The position numbers and the translations under genes are program-made. This document shows, in pieces, positions 35,822 through 45,631 of a stretch of DNA of 64,000 nt. Source of the stretch: Rufibacter glacialis (GTDB taxonomy: Bacteria > Bacteroidota > Bacteroidia > Cytophagales > Hymenobacteraceae); NCBI RefSeq assembly GCF_008271745.1, contig NZ_VKKZ01000026.1:62001-126000 (forward strand), written 5' to 3'. How positions within the stretch are numbered: the first letter of the stretch is position 1; the number at the start of each line of letters is the position of its first letter. The notes under the pieces are model-generated. The model was not told the origin of the DNA. It did not search any database and saw only the letters and a list, made by a program, of their open reading frames with translations.

Positions 35822-36637
35822 ATGCCAGAATTACCTGAGGTAGAAACCTACCGGCGCTTTATAGAGGAAACCAGTTTGCACCAGACCATTGCCGAGGTGG
35901 AGGTGCAGGACCCCAGGCGGCAGTTGCAGGTAGACCTGGACGAATTCAGGCAGGTGCTGCGGGGCAATCAGTTCACCCAGACCCACCGCATCGGGAAACA
36001 GCTTTTTCTCCTGACGGCGAAGGGGCCCATTGTAACCCTGCACTTCGGCATGACCGGAGACGTGGCCTTCTACCGCGATGAAGCTGACACTCCCCGCTTT
36101 GCGCGGGCGGTGTTTCATTTTGAGGGCGGGTTCAAATTCGCTTTCCTGGACTCCCGGAAGTTCGGTCGCTTGGGTCTCACCCAGAGCATAGACACTTTCC
36201 GGCAGCAGAAGAAACTGGGACCAGATGCACTCACGCTCTCCACGGAGGAACTCTCCAAAGGCCTGGCTAAAAAGAAGTCGGCTATTAAGCCCTTGCTGCT
36301 GGACCAGCGCATCGCCCCCGGCGTAGGAAACTGGATTGCGGATGAGGTGCTGTTCCAGGCCCAGCTGGAGCCGGAACGGCCGGCCCATACTTTGCTGCCC
36401 CCGGAGGTGGACCGTCTGGCGACCGCCATACGGGAGGTGCTGGAGACCGCTATTGCCGCCGAGGCCGTGTACCGGGACTTCCCATCGCACTACCTCATCC
36501 ATGCCCGCGAGTGGGACGAGGCCCCGGTTTCCGCCGTTTCAGAAGCCCACCTGCATTGCCCGCGCTGCCAGACCCGCATCCAGAAGAAATACGTGGGCGG
36601 CCGCGCTACCTATTTCTGCCCGGGATGTCAGTTGTGA
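35822..36637 (+). CDS. Fpg/Nei-family DNA glycosylase
   Basis: A 271-residue bifunctional DNA glycosylase. The start is fixed by MPELPEVETY: after Met removal the N-terminal Pro is the catalytic nucleophile and Glu follows it. Other landmarks are the Lys in HRIGKQLFL, LHFGMTG, the H2TH region with LLLDQRIAPGVGNWIADEVLF and a C-terminal zinc finger (CPRCQ...CPGCQ). It removes oxidised bases such as 8-oxoguanine or formamidopyrimidine and nicks the abasic site. The residues visible do not clearly separate Fpg (MutM) from Nei, so no symbol is given. Confidence 0.92.
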   Translation: MPELPEVETYRRFIEETSLHQTIAEVEVQDPRRQLQVDLDEFRQVLRGNQFTQTHRIGKQLFLLTAKGPIVTLHFGMTGDVAFYRDEADTPRFARAVFHFEGGFKFAFLDSRKFGRLGLTQSIDTFRQQKKLGPDALTLSTEELSKGLAKKKSAIKPLLLDQRIAPGVGNWIADEVLFQAQLEPERPAHTLLPPEVDRLATAIREVLETAIAAEAVYRDFPSHYLIHAREWDEAPVSAVSEAHLHCPRCQTRIQKKYVGGRATYFCPGCQL

Positions 36638-36667
36638 GATAACTACGGCGACGTGAAAACTGTAGGG

Positions 36668-37615
36668 TTACTGGGCCGTGGTTTCTTTAGGCCCCCTGGA
36701 GAAGGCCCGCTTAAAGACCTTCACCAGTTTGTCTATGACAAATCCCAAGGCTATTCCTCCCAGGGCGCAGGCCATGGCTTTGGCAAACCAGGCCAGAGGA
36801 GGCACATCGGCCAGGGAATGCCCCAGGGCGTCCAGCTGGTGGCTTAGGAAAGGAATGCCGTGCGCAATGATTTCAGCGCCCACCCAGAGCATGGCGGCGG
36901 TGCCCACGTAACCCAGAATGGTAAGGAAATGCGGCATGAACTTCACAATGCCACGGCCTATTTTACGGGTGGTGGCGTTAAACTTTTCCTGGGCCATGTG
37001 CACGCCAATATCATCGGCCTTCACAATCAACCCCACAAACCCGTACACGGCCGTCGTAATAAAGACGGCCACGCTCAGCATCACGGCAATCTGGGTCACC
37101 AGGGGCTTGTCAGCCACGGTGGAATAGGTAATGGCGATGATTTCCGCGGAAAGGATAAGGTCTGTGCGCACGGCGCCGGAAACGCGCTCCTTCTCCAGTT
37201 CGTCGGGGGTGATGGCTTTTATTTCCTTCCCTTCAAGGTTGTGGCCCTCGGCGGCATGGCTACTGAACATGGAATGGACTTTCTCATACCCCTCATAACA
37301 CAGATAGGCACCCCCCAACATTAAGATAGGGGTAATGACCCACGGCGCGAAGAACCCTAGCAGCAGGGCGGCCGGGGCCAGGAAAATAACCTTATTGATC
37401 AGTGATTTTTTTGCGATCTGGAAGATGATGGAAAGCTCCCGCGAGGGGTCCAGGCCTACTACGTATTTGGGCGTGACGGCCGTGTCATCAATCACAATGC
37501 CGGAGACTTTTCCGGTGGTTTTGGCCACCTGCGTGGGCACATCATCCAGACTGGCCGCACTGACTTTCACCAGCGCCGCGATATCATCTAAAAGAGCGAG
37601 AAGACCTGTCGCCAT
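36668..37615 (-). CDS. DUF808-family inner-membrane protein (YedI-like)
   Basis: A 315-residue polytopic membrane protein. The N-terminal signature MATGLLALLDDIAALVK followed by DDTAVTPKYVVGL is typical of DUF808/YedI, as are the segments PWVITPILMLGGAYLCYEG and FVDKLVKVF-like C terminus. Five or six hydrophobic helices are visible. The function of the family is unknown. It converges with the Fpg/Nei gene, with 30 bases between stops. Confidence 0.88.
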   Translation of the reverse strand: MATGLLALLDDIAALVKVSAASLDDVPTQVAKTTGKVSGIVIDDTAVTPKYVVGLDPSRELSIIFQIAKKSLINKVIFLAPAALLLGFFAPWVITPILMLGGAYLCYEGYEKVHSMFSSHAAEGHNLEGKEIKAITPDELEKERVSGAVRTDLILSAEIIAITYSTVADKPLVTQIAVMLSVAVFITTAVYGFVGLIVKADDIGVHMAQEKFNATTRKIGRGIVKFMPHFLTILGYVGTAAMLWVGAEIIAHGIPFLSHQLDALGHSLADVPPLAWFAKAMACALGGIALGFVIDKLVKVFKRAFSRGPKETTAQ

Positions 37616-38024
37616 TGTTTTTATTTCAGGGGTTAAGAAAAAATATCTCTTTAAGGAGTGCTGAACGTTTTTAAGGGCAGGCTGTTGCGTTTTTTTCCCG
37701 CGGAGCGGCTCCGGCGGGCATTGCCCTAATGACCAAAAGCCATGCAGCAGGAAACAGGAGACGGCTGCACAGCTTATTTCTGCCTTGTTTTACAGAAATG
37801 AGCACCTTTTCAAGCTACGCCTTGCCGGGCGCATCTCTGGCGAAAGGTAAGGGTTTTCCTTTGCATTGTCTCTGCGGTTGAAGCTCTTTCCTGTGGGTGG
37901 TAGGGTAGCTGCAGGAGGTGCCTTCGCAGAGCAGGGCGAGAAATCTGCTTTAGCCACAAAGCCCGTTTAGGGGCTGTTTTAGATAAAACGGCCCCTAAAC
38001 GGGCTTCATGCCGATGGTTGATTT
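37616..38024. other. 409-base spacer between tamL and the DUF808 gene
   Basis: No ORF is supported. Apart from the family A palindrome at 37961-38004 the region has only a GC-rich imperfect hairpin near 37698-37722 (CCGCGGAGC with GGCTCCGGCGG). It should contain the DUF808 promoter, but no clear CAAAnnTA (minus-strand -7) was found. Confidence 0.45.
37961..38004. repeat. Family A palindrome after tamL
   Basis: Arms GCCCGTTTAGGGGCTGTTTT and AAAACGGCCCCTAAACGGGC pair with a single T.G wobble near the apex around a 4-base loop. It lies 20 bases past the tamL stop. Confidence 0.8.
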
Positions 38025-40376
38025 TTAGAAGGGATAGCCAATGGCCAGGTTCAGCACCCCTTTCCCGAAGAGGCCCGAGGTAGGTCTGCCGCCGTTGGGG
38101 TAGGTAGGGTCGCGGAGGGGGTAGGCCAGGTCTACCCGTATCACGAAGAACTGCACGTCTACCCGTACGCCGGCCCCGGCGCCCACGGCCAGTTGGCTCA
38201 TGAAATCACCGCTGAACTTTCCGCCGGGGCGGGTGGGGTCTTCGCTCACGAGCCAGATATTACCGGCATCCACAAAGAAAGCGCCCTTCAGGTAGGGGTC
38301 CAGGAGCGGGAACCGGAACTCAGCGTTTCCTTCCAACCGGATATCGCCGGTCTGGTCAAAATAAGAAAAGCTCTGCGAAACCGGGTTGTCACCTTGCTGC
38401 AGCTGGGTGGGGTCATAGAGACCGGGGCCAATGCTGCGGGCCGGGAACGCCCTGATGCTGTTAGGCCCGCCAATGCCGTACTGCTTGATGTAGGGCAAGA
38501 CGGTGGAGTTACCGTACGGTAGCCCGTAGCCGCCCAGAAACCGGGTGGCCAGCACCAATTTGCTGGTGATGTTGAAGTTGTAGCGGGTTTCCAGGTCAAT
38601 TTTGACGTATTGTGAAAGGGCCTGGCCCCGGAAGCGGTTGGGATTCTCCGGATCGGCGGGACGCTGGTTCTTGACCCGGTAGAACAATCCCCACAACCCC
38701 CCGGAAAGGTCAAGGCCCGGGCTGATGTAGAACTGATGCTTGCTGCCTTCTATGCCCTGGGTGTTGTAGATAAAGCGGTAATTACCCCCAATGATCAACT
38801 GCTGGTCAAACGCCCGGGCCAGGAAGGGGCGCTGTAGCAGTTCTGCCTCAAAGGCGGGCGTAGGGTTGATTAACCGGGAATACTGCACCTGCACCGGGTT
38901 AAGCTGAATTTGGGTGGTGGCGCGTTGCCGCCACGAGTAGCCGTACTCAAAGTTGAACGAGTTCTGCTGGAAAAACTCCTGCCGGTTGATAAACCGGAAA
39001 CCCAACGCAAACCGGGTTCTGGGCTGGTACAAGCTGCTGGAGAGCCGGATGTTGAAGGGAGAGATGATGCGGGGCACGTGCATCTCGGCATCAGCGCCCA
39101 CTTCCATAGAAGTAAGGCCAGACCGGGCGCTGTCTCCGCTGATCTGCGACTCAAAGGAGCCTACCAGGTTCACCAACAGCAACTCGGCCCCGCGCAGGGC
39201 ATTCCGGTTCCGGAAACTGACCGTGATGCCGGGGCCGGCGTATCCGTTTGATTTCTGCACCGTCTGTACCTCTGCCCGCACAGATTTCTTTTTGGCCTGG
39301 GTCAACAGGATATCGGCGTTCAGGCGGCCATCCAACCCAATGGAATCCAGCGGCGTGAACCGTACCTCGGCAAATTTGAAGGTGCCCAGGTCCATGAGGC
39401 GGTTCACCGTCTGCAGGTGGCGCTTTCGGCTGTAGAGGTCGCCGTTTTCCACGAACACCGCGTTCAGGATGGTTTTTGCCTTGAAGGTTTCCTCGTCCGG
39501 GTAGTACTTGTAGTCTTTGAACTGCACCGGGGGTGTTTCACTGTCGCCAATGGGGTCCCCCAGGGAGAAGTCGGTGTAAATGCTTACCTGCTGGTACCGG
39601 TACGGGATCAGGGCCTTTTTGGGGGCAATGTCTTTGATGCGGATATAGATGTTGACCTTGTTGTTGAGCGTACTGTCTACGTGGTAGATAATGTACCCCT
39701 CGTCAAAGAAGAAAAAGCCTTTTTCCTTTAGAATTTCATTTACCCGGAGGCGCTCGGCAATCAGTTTCTCCAGGTTATAAGGGTCGTTCACCTTCAGCAG
39801 GCTCTGGGGCTCGGTTTCCCTGATGGCAATGGAAAGGCTGTCATTGCCCTGCGGGAACTGGATCTGCTGGATGGTGTACTGTTTGCCTACCGTGGCGGCG
39901 TAATGCACCATGGCCATCTTGCGTTTGCTGGTGGAGTCTACGCTGTGTTCTATGGAAGGCGAGAAATACCCATTGTTGTACAAACGGTTCAGCATCTGCC
40001 CTTTCACGCGGTCTGGGTGGGCCTCACTCAACAGCACGGGAGGCTCGCCCAGGCGGGTTTTGATCCAGTTGGCCACGCCTTTGCGCTCGCGCTTGCCGCC
40101 CATGGCGTTGTAGATCCAGAGCTTGGGGCGCATGCCCAGGAACGACAGGTTGGGCTGCGGCCTGATGGCGGCATTCAGTTCTGACTCCAGGTGTTCGGTG
40201 TCAGTTTCCGGCACAGGAGAAGTTACTTTGATGTCACCGCCAATGTAGAGGTAGTCACCCTGGGGTACGCTCTTGGTGCTGCTGCAGCCGGCCAGCGTGA
40301 CCAGGAGCACTACCAAAGGCAGGTTCCATAACAAGGAGGATCTCAGGAAGGGCACGTAGGTAGAAAGCGCTATCAT
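38025..40376 (-). CDS. tamL: TamL: lipoprotein BamA/TamA-family outer-membrane protein
   Basis: A 783-residue Omp85 protein. Unlike proteobacterial TamA it has a lipobox (LVTLAGCSSTK), the feature of Bacteroidota TamL. POTRA-like domains occupy roughly residues 40-390 (for example RVNEILKEKGFFFFDEGYIIYHVD), and the rest is a 16-strand-type barrel with an SIRAFPARSIGPG turn and C-terminal strand LNLAIGYPF. With TamB it should assemble or insert outer-membrane proteins or move lipids. Its ATG overlaps the tamB stop by one base (TAATG), so the two are translationally coupled. Confidence 0.92.
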   Translation of the reverse strand: MIALSTYVPFLRSSLLWNLPLVVLLVTLAGCSSTKSVPQGDYLYIGGDIKVTSPVPETDTEHLESELNAAIRPQPNLSFLGMRPKLWIYNAMGGKRERKGVANWIKTRLGEPPVLLSEAHPDRVKGQMLNRLYNNGYFSPSIEHSVDSTSKRKMAMVHYAATVGKQYTIQQIQFPQGNDSLSIAIRETEPQSLLKVNDPYNLEKLIAERLRVNEILKEKGFFFFDEGYIIYHVDSTLNNKVNIYIRIKDIAPKKALIPYRYQQVSIYTDFSLGDPIGDSETPPVQFKDYKYYPDEETFKAKTILNAVFVENGDLYSRKRHLQTVNRLMDLGTFKFAEVRFTPLDSIGLDGRLNADILLTQAKKKSVRAEVQTVQKSNGYAGPGITVSFRNRNALRGAELLLVNLVGSFESQISGDSARSGLTSMEVGADAEMHVPRIISPFNIRLSSSLYQPRTRFALGFRFINRQEFFQQNSFNFEYGYSWRQRATTQIQLNPVQVQYSRLINPTPAFEAELLQRPFLARAFDQQLIIGGNYRFIYNTQGIEGSKHQFYISPGLDLSGGLWGLFYRVKNQRPADPENPNRFRGQALSQYVKIDLETRYNFNITSKLVLATRFLGGYGLPYGNSTVLPYIKQYGIGGPNSIRAFPARSIGPGLYDPTQLQQGDNPVSQSFSYFDQTGDIRLEGNAEFRFPLLDPYLKGAFFVDAGNIWLVSEDPTRPGGKFSGDFMSQLAVGAGAGVRVDVQFFVIRVDLAYPLRDPTYPNGGRPTSGLFGKGVLNLAIGYPF

Positions 40377-43300
40377 TATTTTGCTTTGCCAGTATTTTTA
40401 AAGAGGTCTGCGAAGTTGTCATACTCCCGCACAAAAAGAAGCGACACCCCGGTGCGTTGCAGCTGCCCGTCCAGGAATCCTTCATAGGAATTCTGCCGGA
40501 AGGCGCGCAACCGGAGCCGACCGTCTTTGGTGAGGGTGTACTCTACAGAGACGTCCCCGGAAAAGTTGCTGCCACTGGTATTGGCGCCGGAATTGCCTTG
40601 GTCATTGCCCCCACCCAGCGGAATATCAGTGCCTACACTCACGGTGAGCCGTTCATTGAGAAGCTGCCGTTGCATGGCTACGTTCAGATCAGTGCGGCTC
40701 TGGGCTTCGCCCGAGGAATAGTCATCATAGGAATTCAGGCCCAGTTCCAGTCCTAAACCGCCCAGGTATTGCCCGGTGAGCGCGTTGAGCTGGTCTGAGA
40801 GCACCTTGCTGGCACTGCCGCGCAAGGCACTGCTGATGCCGCCCCCGCCCGAGGACGCCAACGGATCCTGCGCCATGAACCGGCCCAGTACCAGCAGGGA
40901 GAACACCTGTTTGGTGCGTTCAGACTCCTGCGTGGGTTGGCTAAGCTGGTCCAGGCGGGCATCTACCTCGGGTACCATGGTTCCTTTGGCTTTCTCATCC
41001 AGTTCAATGTTGAAGGAGATGATGGGGTTCATGATCTCGCCTTTCAGGTTCAGGCGCACGTCAAACGGCAGTTTCTGCCGGTATTGGCCCGCTGATGCTG
41101 CATCTAACCCTGACGTCTGGCTTTGGATCAGTTCCAGCGGGGCGGCATCTACGCTGTAGATGGCCGTGATATTGGCATCTGCCTCCAGCATGTCACCCGT
41201 CCAGATGATGTAGCTATCGGGGTCTATCTCAAACTCGCGGCTCACCAATTCATAGAAACTCATGGAGTAGAGGCCCTTGCTCACGTCATAGCGGCCAGAC
41301 AGGGTAATGTTCTCGGTCACGTCATAGCCCACGTTCAGGTTCGCATTCCCTCTGATGGTAAGGTTGTCTCCAGACTCTGGGTCCATGAGCACGGTGATAG
41401 GCGTCTCATCTGTCAGGGTCAAAGTCATGGCCAGCTCAATCCCCTGAATCTGGGTCTCTACCGTGTCAATGACCTTCTGCCGGTTGATGCGCCGGTTGCG
41501 GGCACTGTCCACGTCTACAAAGACCACAATGCCCTCTCGGTTCACGCCCACCTCTTCCTGCGGCATCACATACGTGAGGTTGGAATTAGGGACTACGGTG
41601 ACGGCGGTATTGATAACGGGTACGTTCAGGTCGCCGGTAATGCGGGTGTCACTGTCTAAGAACACCCGGCCGTAGTACAGCGGGTTATCAGCGGCGGTGC
41701 TGTTCATGACCATGAAGTCATCTGTGACGGCGCGCAGGTCAAACCGGTAGTCCAGGAAGTTGGAGGTCAAGATGGCGCCGTTTACCGTGGCGCGGTTGTT
41801 CAGGGAGTCCAGCATGACAAAATCATTGAACTGGATGCCCTGGTTGTTCACGCTCACCCGCTCATCTGGCACCCTGAAGGTGGAGTTGAGCATGGCTATG
41901 TTGAAGGTGGCATTCTGGAACTGGATGTCGCCCACCATTTTAGGGGCATCTACGGAGCCCCTGATGGCCACCGACCCCGCCAGGTTCCCGCCCAGATCCT
42001 TCACCATGCCCCCCGTGAACGACTGCAGGCTGGCCAGGTTCAACTTGCCCATGTCCAGGTCAAAGGAGATAGGCTGCCCCTCAGTTGTAAGGTAATATCC
42101 CGCCAGGGTAACGTCATTGCCGAAGCCAGTGAGGCGGGCGTTCATGTTGTACCGGTTGGCGCTGGGGTTGCTGGCCTGCAGGGTCAGGTCCCCTATCGGG
42201 AACGTCTGGTATTCCAGACCGGCCAGGGCCATGTCTGCGGTGAAGCTCATGTTGCCGGTAATGTCATTGATAGTGGCCTGACCATCCAGTGTGCCGCCCA
42301 CCAGGCTGTCCTGGTCCAGGAACGCCCGCGCCAGGTAGCCAATGTCCAGATCCGTGACGTTGACATTCAGCGGGGAGTTGGGGTTCTGGGGGTTCTGGCT
42401 CTGCAGGGTCAGGGCCATAGGTCCGTTAGACAGGCGCAGGGCATCTGCCACCACGGCCCCCGTAGAGGTATAGTACCGCACGTAGTTGTTAGGGGAGACT
42501 TCCCACTGGTCGCGGTTGATGAGCAGGTCTTGGTCAAAGCGCATCTCCAGCGCATTGCGCAGCTGCTGAAGACGCACGCCCAAGGCTGTCTGGTCTTCAC
42601 CGGCCTCGTTCTGGATAGCGGCCCGCGTGGCCACAATGTTATCCTGCACGTTACCGGTCAAGACGATGTTCTCAATCTGCAGGGTATCTTGCCGCGCCCG
42701 CTCTGCCCTTACCGCGTAGTTCAGCTGGTTTGGGTTGGAGTTCATTTCCAGGTTAAGCGAGTCTAGCCGGAAGTTGGTGTACCGGAGGCGGGGCACATCA
42801 GCTACCACCTGCAGGTTGGCGGTTTGGCTGTTGTAGCTGCCGTACAGCGTGTCTAGCTTCACGCGGGTAAGGCCGGGCACAAAGGCCTGGAACACCCGGG
42901 GCTTGTGCAGCGCCATGGCAAAGGTAAACTGCCTTGCCTGTCTGCTGGGTTTATACGCGCCGTTGCCTATGTCATAATACCGGCTGATGTGGTTCATCAG
43001 CTCAGGGCCAATGTCTCCCAAGCCCATGTTTCCATCCAGGTGGGCCGTGAGCACGTCTGAAAGCACGCGTACTTCGGTCTTGTTGGGTTGCTGGGTCAGG
43101 TAGACGGCCAGGGAATCAAACTTAAGCGGGCGGTTATTGCTGGTAAGGGCGGTGTTGCGGGCAATGATGGAACCGTTCAGGCTGTTGGCATCAGCCCCGC
43201 GCAGGTTGGCTACTATATCGCCGCGCAGGCGCAGGTCTTCTGAGTAGAGTTTCAAGGCCTGGAAGTCCACGGCGCGCAGGTTGGCGTTCATGGCGATCAC

Positions 43301-45406
43301 GGGCTCGGCACCCCGCAGGTTCACCGTTCCGTTCAGGGCAAAATCAAGGTTCTGGTCTTTGGTACTGTTGGCTTTGATGCCGTAGCGGTTGCGGTTGGCA
43401 TCTACGTCAAAGGTGATGTCACGGTAGTTGTAGCCGCCGTACTCAAAGCTCTGCACGGTGCCGTCAATGTTAGCCACCATGTTCTCTGGCATGAGGCCGG
43501 TGCCGTTGATATTGGCTACCAATGAGGCGCGGCCCAGGTCTTTGTTCTGCATAAGGCGGCCCAGGTCAAAACGCATGAGGCGCACGTTTCCTTTGATGCG
43601 TTCCTGCCCCGCGGTTCTGCCCGGGGTCATGTCAATCTTGGCAATGGCGTTCCCGAAGGTAGTGCGGATGGTGGCATCCACGTCAAAAGCCGTCATGGTG
43701 CCGCTGAACGAGCCTTCCAGGTCCATAGAAGGAGGGAGGGTGATGTTGGCGGGCAAGGTGCCGGCCGGCAGCAGCGAGTTGACATCCGCGGCAGTGGTAT
43801 GGAACCGGTTGATCTGGATGTTGGCTGACAGGTTATCTGGGTTGGGGAGCCCTTTGATGCGGCCACTCATGGCTAGATCGGTGTTCCGCCAGCCGCTCAC
43901 GCGCACGTTGCTCAACAGCAGGTTGTCCATGCGGCCATTCACCACGCCGCTTACCCGTACGGTCTGGTTCAGGTTGCCCGCCAGAGGGGGCTGGTTCACC
44001 AGGGCCGGCTGCAGCAAGGCAATGTCCTGGAACCCGATATAGGTGTTCTGCAGATCAGCCGAAAGGGTGAGCTTGCTCAGGTCGTCGGCAGCGGTCTCCA
44101 GCGAGGGGTAGCCTACCTTGATCCGGCGCGCGATGCGGCTGTGGCCCGTTTCCAGCACTAAATCTGATAACTCCGTCTGAACCGAGTCAAACAGGATGCC
44201 GGCCGTGAACTGCTTTACCTCAAAACCGCTTTTCTCCTGGAATGCGAGTTGGTTGAGCTGGGCGGTGGTGCGGTTGGTGCTGTAGTACAGGTCAGTGAGT
44301 TGCAGGTTGAGGTTGCTGGCCAACAGGTGATTGTAGTCCATGCCGCGCGCCTGCTTGGGGGCGTCATAGTTGTCAAAGGCGGCGTCTACCTCGGTCACGT
44401 TGAGCTTGTCCAGGGTGAAGACCCAGTTCACGGGCTGGCCGGTGGACTTGCTCACGGCTTCCTCAATGGCTTCCACGGCTTCGGCGGGGTTCACCACGCG
44501 GCTCTCCGTGGGCATGTCGGCATTCTGGGAGTAGGCCAGGGTGCTGTTGTGCAGCTCCAGGTTGCTCAGGTCTATGCGCGAGTTGATCAGGTCAATCTTC
44601 TCAGAAGCCATGCGGGCCTCGCCCAGGTTCACGTCAATGTATTGCTTGGCCACCCCGTTGCGGTACTTCAGTTTCACCCGGTCAAGGGACACCGTTTTAA
44701 GCCCGAACTGCATGGTGAGCGGTTCAGACTCGCCTTCGGGGGGAATCTTGGTCTGGGTCATGTCTACCCAGGTATCGCGCAGCGCGATGTCATCTATGCG
44801 GTAAATCTCTTTGGTCAGGTCCAGTTCATCCATCTTCACGGTGAGGTTGCCCACGCGAGTACGCACGTTCTGGCCGTTCACCTCGTCACGGTAGGTGAGG
44901 TAGATGTTGGTGAGGTCAAGGGTGCCTATGTCATAGGTGAAGCCGGCGCTGGTGGTATCCTGGGCCGTGGTGTCTGTGGGCGTGGCGAAGGCCTCCAGGA
45001 TAAAGTCAAAGTTGGAGACGCTGTCTGGCATGGTGCGGTAGATGTGGGCGGTGGCGTTTTCCAGCTCCAGTGATTTGAGGGCTACCTTTGATTTGAGGAT
45101 GCCCAGAATGTCCAGGTTGGCGGCCAGGCGCTCAGAATACCAGAGGGTGTCGCCTTTCTGGTCTTCCAGGTACACGCCCTCCAGCAAGATGTCCTTCCGG
45201 AAATCACTGCGGAATTTCCCAATCTGGACCTCGGTGCCCAGCTTGTTCTCCAGGTAGCTCTCAACCTTGCTGGCCGCGAAGTCCTGCACCTTGGGTAGCT
45301 GCAGCGCCACCAGCAGCAGCACTACCAGAACCAACACAATGCCAATGATCCACAGGAGCACGGCCAGTGTTTTAAGCGTGTATCTTTTTATCGTATGCGT
45401 AGACAA
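40376..45406 (-). CDS. tamB: TamB: inner-membrane-anchored translocation/assembly protein
   Basis: A 1676-residue AsmA/TamB-type protein. One N-terminal transmembrane helix (LAVLLWIIGIVLVLVVLLLVALQLPKV region) anchors it in the inner membrane. The rest is a long beta-taco of repeated amphipathic strands spanning the periplasm, closing with the conserved TamB C-terminal domain (GRYDVSKGLYSMSFYEL..., GDISV-like repeats, and SVEYTLTKDGRLRLRAF). Homologues connect the inner membrane to an Omp85 partner, here TamL, encoded directly after it. Length and layout are normal for Bacteroidota TamB. Confidence 0.93.
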   Translation of the reverse strand: MSTHTIKRYTLKTLAVLLWIIGIVLVLVVLLLVALQLPKVQDFAASKVESYLENKLGTEVQIGKFRSDFRKDILLEGVYLEDQKGDTLWYSERLAANLDILGILKSKVALKSLELENATAHIYRTMPDSVSNFDFILEAFATPTDTTAQDTTSAGFTYDIGTLDLTNIYLTYRDEVNGQNVRTRVGNLTVKMDELDLTKEIYRIDDIALRDTWVDMTQTKIPPEGESEPLTMQFGLKTVSLDRVKLKYRNGVAKQYIDVNLGEARMASEKIDLINSRIDLSNLELHNSTLAYSQNADMPTESRVVNPAEAVEAIEEAVSKSTGQPVNWVFTLDKLNVTEVDAAFDNYDAPKQARGMDYNHLLASNLNLQLTDLYYSTNRTTAQLNQLAFQEKSGFEVKQFTAGILFDSVQTELSDLVLETGHSRIARRIKVGYPSLETAADDLSKLTLSADLQNTYIGFQDIALLQPALVNQPPLAGNLNQTVRVSGVVNGRMDNLLLSNVRVSGWRNTDLAMSGRIKGLPNPDNLSANIQINRFHTTAADVNSLLPAGTLPANITLPPSMDLEGSFSGTMTAFDVDATIRTTFGNAIAKIDMTPGRTAGQERIKGNVRLMRFDLGRLMQNKDLGRASLVANINGTGLMPENMVANIDGTVQSFEYGGYNYRDITFDVDANRNRYGIKANSTKDQNLDFALNGTVNLRGAEPVIAMNANLRAVDFQALKLYSEDLRLRGDIVANLRGADANSLNGSIIARNTALTSNNRPLKFDSLAVYLTQQPNKTEVRVLSDVLTAHLDGNMGLGDIGPELMNHISRYYDIGNGAYKPSRQARQFTFAMALHKPRVFQAFVPGLTRVKLDTLYGSYNSQTANLQVVADVPRLRYTNFRLDSLNLEMNSNPNQLNYAVRAERARQDTLQIENIVLTGNVQDNIVATRAAIQNEAGEDQTALGVRLQQLRNALEMRFDQDLLINRDQWEVSPNNYVRYYTSTGAVVADALRLSNGPMALTLQSQNPQNPNSPLNVNVTDLDIGYLARAFLDQDSLVGGTLDGQATINDITGNMSFTADMALAGLEYQTFPIGDLTLQASNPSANRYNMNARLTGFGNDVTLAGYYLTTEGQPISFDLDMGKLNLASLQSFTGGMVKDLGGNLAGSVAIRGSVDAPKMVGDIQFQNATFNIAMLNSTFRVPDERVSVNNQGIQFNDFVMLDSLNNRATVNGAILTSNFLDYRFDLRAVTDDFMVMNSTAADNPLYYGRVFLDSDTRITGDLNVPVINTAVTVVPNSNLTYVMPQEEVGVNREGIVVFVDVDSARNRRINRQKVIDTVETQIQGIELAMTLTLTDETPITVLMDPESGDNLTIRGNANLNVGYDVTENITLSGRYDVSKGLYSMSFYELVSREFEIDPDSYIIWTGDMLEADANITAIYSVDAAPLELIQSQTSGLDAASAGQYRQKLPFDVRLNLKGEIMNPIISFNIELDEKAKGTMVPEVDARLDQLSQPTQESERTKQVFSLLVLGRFMAQDPLASSGGGGISSALRGSASKVLSDQLNALTGQYLGGLGLELGLNSYDDYSSGEAQSRTDLNVAMQRQLLNERLTVSVGTDIPLGGGNDQGNSGANTSGSNFSGDVSVEYTLTKDGRLRLRAFRQNSYEGFLDGQLQRTGVSLLFVREYDNFADLFKNTGKAK

Positions 45407-45631
45407 AATGGAGGAGGTAGCATTTATAAGAGATACTGCTTGTACTCAAGATATATAGCTGTGGTTGCATAGAAGAGGCGTAAAAAAGTGCTGCTTTTCA
45501 AGGTTTTTGCCTTGTTTTAAGGAAATAGGGCTAAAACTATACTAGGGGTGCCTAAAGCCGATGGGTTTAAGGCCGGGCGTGTTCTTCCTGTTAGGCTCTT
45601 TCTGCGTATGCAGAAGGAAAAATTCCTATAA
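45407..45631. other. Divergent spacer between tamB and the ion channel
   Basis: No ORF is supported. A degenerate family A-like fold (GCCTTGTTTT, AAGG loop, AAATAGGGC) lies at 45509-45531; its loop resembles that of the copy at 59498-59529. Promoters for both genes should lie here, but no clear TAnnTTTG element was found. Confidence 0.4.

Noticed and set aside
44249-45073. 274-codon plus-strand ORF inside tamB
   Set aside because: Val/Gly/His-rich shadow composition; tamB is intact on the other strand.
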